5,954 nucleotides of DNA. Source: Bacteroidales bacterium (lineage in GTDB: Bacteria > Bacteroidota > Bacteroidia > Bacteroidales > Paludibacteraceae). Positions 1 to 5,800 of the stretch are shown piece by piece (position 1 is the stretch's first letter; each line of letters starts with the position of its first letter). Location of the stretch: contig JAGHSG010000021.1 in assembly GCA_018066005.1 (NCBI GenBank), positions 1 to 5,954 on the forward strand. Direction: 5' to 3'. The translations under genes were made by a program, and so were the position numbers. The notes beneath the pieces were generated by a model, which was not told the DNA's origin, did not search any database, and saw only the letters and a list, made by a program, of their open reading frames with translations.

Positions 1-35
1 ACGCCAATTCGTTTAGCGGAGTTTCTTCCGACGAA

Positions 36-123
36 GGAGAGATGCTCGAGTGGTTTAAGAGGCACGCCTGGAAAGCGTGTAAACTCCAAAAGGGTTTCCG
101 GGGTTCGAATCCCCGCCTCTCCG
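36..123 (+). tRNA. tRNA-Ser (anticodon GGA)
   Basis: The sequence folds as a class II tRNA of 88 nt. The acceptor stem is 36-42 with 116-122. The D stem is CTC 45-47 with GAG 59-61. The anticodon stem is CACGC 63-67 with GCGTG 75-79, enclosing loop CTGGAAA with anticodon GGA at 70-72, which reads UCC and UCU serine codons. A long variable arm pairs 81-86 with 92-97, as expected for tRNA-Ser. The T stem is CGGGG 99-103 with CCCCG 111-115 around loop TTCGAAT. The discriminator is G123, followed by CAA, so the CCA end is not encoded and must be added after transcription. One oddity is an A42/C116 mismatch at the base of the acceptor stem. No consensus promoter is visible in the 35 bases upstream, so its promoter may lie outside the window. 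Confidence 0.96.
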
Positions 124-125
124 CA
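108..125 (+). repeat. tRNA 3'-end repeat, copy 1 (inside tRNA-Ser)
   Basis: The 18 bases AATCCCCGCCTCTCCGCA form the T-stem/acceptor 3' end of the serine tRNA plus two flanking bases. They recur exactly at 293-310, and a shortened version occurs at 259-273. Integrases often use tRNA 3' ends as attachment sites, so this could be one half of an old attachment-site duplication. A local tandem duplication of the tRNA tail would look the same. Confidence 0.8.
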
Positions 126-203
126 AACGGATCGGCGGAATTTTTGGAATTGGATTAGAAAAAACTCGTTTTTGGATAAGACAAGACAAAAAGACCGTAG
201 AGG

Positions 204-227
204 CTTTGCAAGGACGCCCTTGCAAAG
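204..227 (+). other. Perfect 10-bp hairpin in the tRNA-exbB intergenic region
   Basis: CTTTGCAAGG at 204-213 is the exact reverse complement of CCTTGCAAAG at 218-227, separated by the four-base loop ACGC. The bases after it (AATTGGGATTG) are not a T tract, so it does not look like a standard intrinsic terminator. It could stabilise the tRNA 3' trailer or an exb leader transcript, mark a processing site, or be part of an interspersed palindromic repeat. The structure is read directly from sequence; the role is unknown. Confidence 0.7.
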
Positions 228-258
228 AATTGGGATTGTTAGGAGCGTAGCGACGTGA

Positions 259-273
259 GAATCCCCGCCTCCG
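259..273 (+). repeat. tRNA 3'-end repeat, copy 2 (degenerate)
   Basis: GAATCCCCGCCTC at 259-271 matches tRNA positions 107-119 exactly. The copy then continues CG instead of TCCG, so it appears to have lost two bases of the acceptor 3' strand. It lacks the rest of a tRNA: upstream is GGAGCGTAGCGACGTGA, which shows no anticodon arm. It is best read as a decayed tail fragment between the two full 18-base copies. Confidence 0.65.
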
Positions 274-292
274 TGAGATGGGATTACGAAGA

Positions 293-310
293 AATCCCCG
301 CCTCTCCGCA
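293..310 (+). repeat. tRNA 3'-end repeat, copy 3 (exact 18-base copy)
   Basis: This is an exact second copy of the 18 bases that end the serine tRNA (108-125), 185 bases downstream and 43 bases before the exbB start codon. The sequence immediately upstream, GGGATTACGAAGA, is not tRNA-like, so only the tail is duplicated. GGGATT at 280-285 can pair with AATCCC at 293-298 around a 7-base loop. Whether this is an attachment-site scar, a failed tRNA duplication or a regulatory element cannot be told from this window. Confidence 0.8.
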
Positions 311-353
311 CAGGAAAACACAATTAACAAAAAAATAACAAAATCCATTTACA

Positions 354-1184
354 ATGAAAAAAGTATTTGCAACCCTCACGGTGTTGGCAATGCTGACCTT
401 CGGTAGCGTTGCCGTTATGGCTCAGGAAGAGGCTCAAGCCGCTCCTGAAGCAACAGAACAAGTTCAGGAACAAGCAGTTGAAGCAGAAGCTCCTGCTGCA
501 GTAGAAGAAGCTGCTCCCGCAGAAGAAGACGGCGGTCTCGTAGCTCTTCACAAAACGTTGAAAACCAAATTTATTGAAGGTGGTGCCGGCTTCATGGCTG
601 CAACCCTCCTCTGCTTGGTATTCGGTTTGGCACTCTGTATTGAGCGTATTATTTATTTGAGCTTGAGCAAAACAAATACAAAAGCTCTGCTGGCTGACAT
701 TGAGAAAGCTTTGAACGAAAAGGGTCTGGAGGCTGCTTTGGAAGTTTGCCGCAATACCCGCGGTCCTGTAGCAAGTATTTTCTACCAGGGTTTGAGCCGT
801 TACAACGAAGGTATTGACGTAGTTGAGAAAACCGTTGCTTCTTACGGCGGCGTTCAACTCGGTCTGTTGGAGAAGAACCTCAGCTGGATTTCCCTGTTCA
901 TCTCTATCGCTCCGTCGTTAGGTTTCTTGGGAACCATCATCGGTATGATTGAGGCCTTCGATAAGATTCAACAAGTTGGTGATATCTCGGCTACCGTTGT
1001 TGCCGGTGGTATTAAAGTCGCTCTGTTGACCACTTTGCTCGGTTTGATCATCGCTATCATTCTGCAATTGTTCTACAACTACATCCTGTCCGTTATCGAG
1101 GGTCTCGTTAACGAAATGGAAGATAGCTCTATCTCCCTGTTGGATATCGTTGTTGAGTACGACAAGAAAAATAATAAAAAATAA
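354..1184 (+). CDS. exbB: ExbB/TolQ/MotA-family proton channel protein
   Basis: This 276-residue protein is an inner-membrane proton channel of the MotA/TolQ/ExbB family. It is expected to assemble with ExbD-type partners and drive a TonB protein. Residues 1-23 look like a cleavable signal peptide (MKKVFATLTV..., AVMA|QE). Residues 24-60 form an acidic Ala/Glu/Pro-rich stretch predicted to lie in the periplasm. Three membrane segments follow, at about 79-102, 176-201 and 214-244, with a cytoplasmic domain between the first two. The helix pair carries the family signatures: SLGFLGTIIGMIEAF with T194, and VAGGIKVALLTTLLGL with T226/T227, where the family has channel-lining threonines. The ATG at 354 is chosen because it starts the signal peptide; the leader is A-rich without Shine-Dalgarno, normal for Bacteroidetes. 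It is the first gene of a four-gene operon, 53 bases before the next gene. The N-terminal extension makes it longer than enterobacterial ExbB. TolQ-like or gliding-motor roles are less likely given the two exbD genes downstream. Confidence 0.93.
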   Translation: MKKVFATLTVLAMLTFGSVAVMAQEEAQAAPEATEQVQEQAVEAEAPAAVEEAAPAEEDGGLVALHKTLKTKFIEGGAGFMAATLLCLVFGLALCIERIIYLSLSKTNTKALLADIEKALNEKGLEAALEVCRNTRGPVASIFYQGLSRYNEGIDVVEKTVASYGGVQLGLLEKNLSWISLFISIAPSLGFLGTIIGMIEAFDKIQQVGDISATVVAGGIKVALLTTLLGLIIAIILQLFYNYILSVIEGLVNEMEDSSISLLDIVVEYDKKNNKK

Positions 1185-1237
1185 TCCCGGTTTCCATTTC
1201 ATTTAGGTAAACTAAGACGTATTAAATTTGGATTATT

Positions 1238-1717
1238 ATGAAAAATTATAAAATGATTCCGAAAGTTACCTTGTGGGTACTGATGGGACTTGGCATCCTT
1301 TTCTCGGTGCTGTTCTATGTCGGTGGCTCGGAGGGCTCGCTGGAGGTAGCAGGTGACTTCCTGGATATACCTTACTTCACCAATCTGTTCCTCACTTGGA
1401 ACTATATATTGGTTGTGCTGGTTGTCCTGATTACGCTGGGCGTAGTTGTTTGGGAATTCACCAAAACCTACAAAGTAGATAAAAAGAAAGCCATGAACGG
1501 CTTGTATGTTGTGCTGGGCGCTGTCGTACTGGTATTGGTATGCTGGTTCTTGGGTAGCCCTGAGGAACTGAAGATTATCGGTTACGAAGGAACAGACAAC
1601 GTAGGTGGCATGGCACAGTTAACGGATGCTTGTATCTATTTGACATATATTCTGGTACTTGCTACGCTCGTGGCAATGGTATGGGGTATTATCTACACAA
1701 AGAAATTAAGTAAGTAA
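1238..1717 (+). CDS. Uncharacterised four-helix inner-membrane protein of the exb operon
   Basis: I do not recognise a named family for this 159-residue protein. Four hydrophobic segments are visible, at about 9-29, 53-73, 87-106 and 130-153. Lysine-rich stretches near the ends and in the middle (KNYK at 2-5, KTYKVDKKK at 76-84, KKLSK at 155-159) place both termini and the central loop in the cytoplasm by the positive-inside rule. The two other loops (about 30-52 and 107-129) are acidic and probably periplasmic. There is no signal peptide and no evident catalytic motif. It sits between exbB and exbD, with only 2 bases before the next start codon, so it is very probably co-expressed with the motor. 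An accessory or structural subunit of the ExbB-ExbD complex is a plausible inference but unproven. The ATG at 1238 follows an A/T-rich leader and begins the first membrane helix; no better start is seen. Confidence 0.88.
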   Translation: MKNYKMIPKVTLWVLMGLGILFSVLFYVGGSEGSLEVAGDFLDIPYFTNLFLTWNYILVVLVVLITLGVVVWEFTKTYKVDKKKAMNGLYVVLGAVVLVLVCWFLGSPEELKIIGYEGTDNVGGMAQLTDACIYLTYILVLATLVAMVWGIIYTKKLSK

Positions 1718-1719
1718 TC

Positions 1720-2301
1720 ATGGCAAAGAAAATTCCACAGATTAATGCCAGCTCCATGGCGGATATCTCTTTCTTGCTGCTCATCTTCTTCTTGGTGACG
1801 ACTTCTATGGACGTCAATCAGGGTTTGGCTCGCCGTCTGCCGGCACCTATCCCTCCCGATCAGAAGATTGAGGATACCGATATCAACAAACGTAACCTGA
1901 TGGTCGTCAAGATTAACTCGATGAACCAACTCATGGTACAAGGTCAGTTGATGGACGTACGTCAGCTTAGAGAGGAAGCCAAGAAGTTCATTTTGAACGA
2001 GAATGATGCGGAATACTATCCCAAATTGTTCGAAGAAGATTTCGGAGCCCCGTTTGGTGTTCTCAAATATACCAAAGAGCATGTTATCTCTGTGCAGAAC
2101 GACGTGGATACGCAATACCAGGCATATCTGAATGTTCAAAATGAATTGGTAGCTGCCTATAATGAGTTGCGTGACGAGTGCGCCCGTAAGTATTTCCACT
2201 GCGGTTATAACGAACTGGACGAAGGTACTCAAAAACGCATCCAGAAGATTTATCCTCAGAAAATTTCTGAGGCAGAACCTAAAAACTACGGAGGAAACTA
2301 A
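1720..2301 (+). CDS. exbD: ExbD/TolR-family stator protein, long form (first copy)
   Basis: This 193-residue protein is a biopolymer-transport ExbD/TolR homologue: one N-terminal transmembrane helix and a periplasmic domain. The short cytoplasmic start (MAKKIPQINASS) leads into MADISFLLLIFFLVTTSM. D15 is at the position of the membrane aspartate that carries protons in ExbD. A proline-rich linker, PAPIPPDQ, lies at 41-48. The periplasmic fold is visible as a strand/helix part (about 57-90) and a second part, HVISVQNDVDTQYQAYLN onward (about 121-150). Between them lie about 30 extra residues (91-120). The C-terminal tail (153-193) contains C154 and C161 and is charged. It is longer than classical ExbD (about 140 residues) and than its neighbour. 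The start codon lies 2 bases after the previous stop, indicating tight translational linkage. The family call is secure; the specific job of this long form within a two-ExbD complex is unknown. Confidence 0.93.
   Translation: MAKKIPQINASSMADISFLLLIFFLVTTSMDVNQGLARRLPAPIPPDQKIEDTDINKRNLMVVKINSMNQLMVQGQLMDVRQLREEAKKFILNENDAEYYPKLFEEDFGAPFGVLKYTKEHVISVQNDVDTQYQAYLNVQNELVAAYNELRDECARKYFHCGYNELDEGTQKRIQKIYPQKISEAEPKNYGGN
2290..2294 (+). promoter_or_regulatory. Shine-Dalgarno-like GGAGG before the second exbD
   Basis: GGAGG lies 9 bases upstream of the ATG at 2304, inside the last codons of the preceding gene (it encodes part of the ...YGGN end). The other genes in the window have A/T-rich leaders without such a motif, as is usual in Bacteroidetes, where Shine-Dalgarno pairing contributes little. 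The motif could be functional or simply the result of coding for Gly-Gly. Confidence 0.4.
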
Positions 2302-2303
2302 TT

Positions 2304-2774
2304 ATGGCTAAGATACGTAGAAATGAAAAACGTGAGATGCCGGCTCTGAATACCAGTTCACTGCCCGATATCATCTTTATGCTGTTGTTCTTCTTTATGT
2401 CTGTTACGTCCATGAAGGAGGTTTCTCTGAAAGTGCAGTTCCAGAATCCTCAGGCAACTGAGTTGACCAAATTAGAGAAGAAATCATTGGTTCGTTATAT
2501 CTATGTTGGTACGCCCACGTCGGAGTTCCGTAAACAATACGGTGCTGAAACACGTATCCAACTGGATGACGCTTTTGCCGATAAAAAGGAGATTGGTGAC
2601 TACATCATCAACGAGCGTTCTGCCATGAAAGAGCAGGATCAGGGTTTGATGACTGTCAGCATCAAAGCCGACAAGGAAACACGTATGGGTGTTATTGCGG
2701 ACATCAAACAGGAGTTACGCCGTGCGTACGCCCTGAAAATAAGTTATGCCGCAACACAACGTACCAGTTACTAA
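2304..2774 (+). CDS. exbD: ExbD/TolR-family stator protein, short form (second copy)
   Basis: This 156-residue protein is the second ExbD/TolR homologue of the operon. A basic cytoplasmic start (residues 1-12, KIRRNEKRE) is followed by ALNTSSLPDIIFMLLFFFMS. D22 is at the position of the proton-carrying aspartate of the single membrane helix (about 22-38). The periplasmic domain shows the usual pattern: a strand near 62-68 (LVRYIYV), then IQLDDAFADKKEIGDYI, then LMTVSIKADKETRMGVIADI followed by a final amphipathic helix and strand ending at 148. It is much closer to classical ExbD size than the first copy and differs from it in sequence, so the pair is not a recent duplication. The start lies 2 bases after the preceding stop and is preceded by GGAGG. 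It is the last gene of the operon, followed by a terminator. No tonB gene follows it. Confidence 0.93.
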   Translation: MAKIRRNEKREMPALNTSSLPDIIFMLLFFFMSVTSMKEVSLKVQFQNPQATELTKLEKKSLVRYIYVGTPTSEFRKQYGAETRIQLDDAFADKKEIGDYIINERSAMKEQDQGLMTVSIKADKETRMGVIADIKQELRRAYALKISYAATQRTSY

Positions 2775-2797
2775 AACGAACCTATTGGCGAGTAATA

Positions 2798-2840
2798 AAT
2801 AAAGGACAAACTCAAAAAGTTTGCCCTTTATTATTTTTTT
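2798..2840 (+). terminator. Rho-independent terminator of the exb operon
   Basis: Bases 2798-2812 pair with 2818-2832 (14 of 15 pairs, one A/C mismatch at 2806/2824) around the 5-base loop CAAAA at 2813-2817. A T-rich run ending in seven T at 2834-2840 follows the stem. The hairpin starts 24 bases after the last exbD stop codon and ends the operon before the helicase-nuclease promoter. Confidence 0.9.
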
Positions 2841-2851
2841 GTCATTTTTTT

Positions 2852-2883
2852 CTTGCATATATGCAAAAAAAGTTGTACTTTTG
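2852..2883 (+). promoter_or_regulatory. Bacteroidetes-type promoter of the helicase-nuclease gene
   Basis: TACTTTTG at 2876-2883 fits the Bacteroides -7 consensus TAnnTTTG exactly. CTTG at 2852-2855 matches the TTTG of the -33 element in three of four bases, and the spacing between them is 20 bases, within the normal range. Transcription should begin a few bases after 2883, leaving only a very short 5' leader before the ATG at 2896. The spacer contains a 14-base palindrome. Confidence 0.78.
2853..2866. promoter_or_regulatory. 14-base palindrome in the promoter spacer (possible operator)
   Basis: TTGCATATATGCAA is a perfect 14-base palindrome beginning at the -33 element and lying on the upstream side of the -7 box. 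Its half-site ATATGCAA recurs at 2900-2907, inside the first codons of the gene, 41 bases downstream. Position and symmetry suit binding by a dimeric regulator, but A/T-rich palindromes also arise by chance; no binding protein can be named. Confidence 0.4.
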
Positions 2884-2895
2884 CAGAGCAAAAAG

Positions 2896-5800
2896 ATGGA
2901 TATGCAACAACGATTATTTGTCACCAAGGCTTCTGCGGGAACAGGTAAGACTTACACCCTGGCTGCCCACTATATCGCCCTGCTCATGCATGGCGAGAGT
3001 TATCGGAATATATTGGCGGTAACTTTCACCAACAAGGCTACTGCCGAGATGAAGGAGCGTATCCTGACTTACCTGAATGCACCCACACAACCTTTTATGG
3101 ACAAGGTGAACGAGGTGGCAGAACATATCGGCTTGAACCGTATGACCTATGAGCAGATGCAAAACAAGGCATCCCAATTGGTCAAGGATATACTTGCCGA
3201 TTATGATAATATGAAGATCTGCACCATCGACTCGTTCTTGCAGACCCTCCTTGCCGGCTTGGCAGATGCTTTGGGACAGGTGGCCGGGTATGGCGTCGAT
3301 TTGGACTTGGAACACGCTATTGCCACGGCAGTCGATGAAGTCTTGTCCGAAGATACGGGTCAGCAAAAACATATCATGCAGGATGTGGCGGAGTGTATTC
3401 GTGAGCGATTGGTTAAAGAGGAGAAATGGGACCTTCGTCCCGAACTGATACAGTTGGCCCAAGAGATGTTCAAAGAGGAAGTGCAGAACAGGTGGGACCG
3501 TATCCCTTGCGGACAGGATATGCAGCGGTTGAAGGAATACAAAACGCGTTGCCAACAGCAGTTGGATGCATTGAAGGCCTCTGCCACGTATCAGCAAATA
3601 GCACAGGCCTACCAAACTATACAGACCTACGAATCGGCTTTGCTTTCCGGGATGGGGGGCAAGAACTACGCCGCTTATTATCGCCGGACTGCCGACTCGT
3701 TATCTTTCTCTGCTTCCGAAACGGATTGTTTCCGCGGATTAGGCACTACGGACAGAAATCGTCTGGATAATCCGGCCAAACTGCCGCAGATAACCCCTGC
3801 CGCCTTGTGTGAACTGGCACAACAGATAGACTTGATTGCAGACAAAGGTGCCGCTCTGCGTGCCCGATACTTGCGGTATAAATACCGGATGCAGTTCCTG
3901 GACGAACTCCTATTAGTGGGCTATGTGCTGAATCGTATCCGTTACGACTTGCGGGAGAATAACACCATCCTCTTGGCGCAGACGGCTAACACCTTGGCGC
4001 GTGCACTCAAACACGGTGATGCTGAGTTTATCCTGCTCAAAGCCGGTATTCGGTATAAACATATTATGTTGGACGAGTTTCAGGACACGTCCCAACTCCA
4101 ATGGGAGAACTTCCGCCGGCTTATCCATGAGATATTGAGCGAAGGCGGGTCAACACTTATTGTGGGCGATGTCAAGCAGAGCATTTACCGCTGGCGGTCC
4201 GGCGATTATGAAATCATGAACGGACTGAATAACCCGCAACGCGAAAAAGACCTCTCGTCCTATTACAACGAGGACCAGTTACCTACCAACCGGCGTAGCG
4301 GACAGGAAATCGTGCAATTCACGCGCGACACGTTTGAACAACTGTGTCAGAATGAACCCGCTGCCGTACAGGACCTCTATGCTTGCGATTACGACTGGGT
4401 ACGGGAAGGTGGCCATGTGGAGTGGCAGACCTACCGAACCGAATCCAAACAGTCTCGGGAAGAGACCAAAGAGCGTCTGTTGATAGGGCTGTTTAACAAT
4501 ATGGAGCGGGTGCTGCAAGCCGGCTATCAACCTAAGGACTTGCTCATATTGATTCGGAACAAGAAAGAAGGTAAACGTGTTCTGGAGGGTTTTGCTCGGC
4601 TGGTGAAGGGTGACACGACATTGTTCCCGCTACTCAACCAAGCCGGAAAAATTATCTCCGGAGACAGTTTTGTGTTAGACTACTCCATAGGTGTTAACGT
4701 GCTGATTAGTGCGCTCAAAGGGCTGTTCCGTCAGGACGCTACGGCGCTTGAATATGTCAAGAGAAATTCCCGTATAGCAGATATGGAGGCACTGCACGCA
4801 TTGGATAAACAACTGCCCTTAACCGAACTCTTGGAACAGATAACACGCCTTTGTTTGTGTCCCGAAGGCGAATACCAGGGGCACGACATAGCGCACATGA
4901 ATTGTTTCAAGGATAAGGTGCGTGGCTATGTAGGATGTTACGGTTCGGACGTAGATGCTTTCCTCACGTATTGGAATGACAAGATGCATAGCGATGCTAT
5001 TCCGGCTGCCGGAGGAAGCGACATCATCATGATGACTATTCATGCTTCCAAGGGATTGGAAGGCAAGAATGTCTTTATCCCGTACTGCAATTGGGAAATG
5101 GAAGAAAACGGTACCAAACGGAATTTACTTTGGTGTGCTGTGGATGATTGGAATACGGAAGACGGACAATCCGTGTTGCTGCCTATTGCCTATAAAAACA
5201 CCATGGCAGAAGCAGGGTTTGAAGCGGATTATGAACAGGAACGACTGAAACAGCGGATAGATAATCTGAACCTGCTCTATGTCGCCCTGACTCGCGCACG
5301 GGATAACCTGTTTATCTCCGCTTTGGAACCGTCCGAAAAGAACATAGGCGGTTTGCTGCAAACCATTTATGGCGAACAGGGGCAATGGGGGATGTGGCAG
5401 GATGCGCCGGTGTCTAAACAAGCATCGTCCGAACAGGAACCTTTCTCGTTTGAGCAGGCGGAATGTATAACGGGGCGGTATGGGCAGAGTCACACCGACA
5501 TCGCTTTCCGGCAGTCCCAAAAAGCCCGCGACATGATGGCTCACCTGACGGACGACAGGCAACAGGAAGAACATATTGAATTCGGTAACCTCTGTCACGC
5601 CGTATTGGAGCAGATAGGAGTGCGTGAAGATGCCGATCGCGTCATTCAGGACTTCTACCTAAAAGGACAGATTCAGGATGAACCGACCAGGCAGCATATA
5701 ACTCATTTGGTCACCCGTTTGTTGGATAACCCTATCGCTCGCGATTGGTTCAGCAACGCGTGGACACTTATGCGGGAAGATACCGTCTTGGTACCCAAAG

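Noticed and set aside
159..173. A-run, CTCG, T-run that could be a tRNA terminator hairpin.
   Set aside because: The stem would be only five A-T pairs, with the T-run used up in the stem and no G-C core.
278..477. Short + strand reading frame starting at ATG 278 and overlapping the start of exbB.
   Set aside because: It runs through repeat-derived sequence and then out of frame through exbB; composition and context give no support for a gene.
1223..1230. TAAATTTG matching the Bacteroides -7 consensus just before the second gene of the exb operon.
   Set aside because: It lies only 7 bases from the ATG, the best -33 candidate is weak (TTTA), and it would leave essentially no leader; A/T-rich chance match is more likely.
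1180..1237. AATAATCC (1180-1187) is complementary to GGATTATT (1230-1237), pairing the exbB stop with the next start region.
   Set aside because: Eight A/T-rich pairs across a 42-base loop are weak and could easily be chance.
1693..2232. 179-codon reading frame on the - strand opposite the first exbD.
   Set aside because: It is a mirror of a secure ExbD coding frame with a conserved membrane motif; no independent start context or family likeness.
2914..3615. 233-codon reading frame on the - strand opposite the helicase-nuclease N-terminus.
   Set aside because: The + strand encodes Walker A and other conserved helicase motifs here; the opposite frame is a by-product of codon bias.
5125..5598. 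157-codon reading frame on the - strand opposite helicase motif VI.
   Set aside because: The + strand motif VI and the continuous long frame explain the region; no signs of a separate gene.
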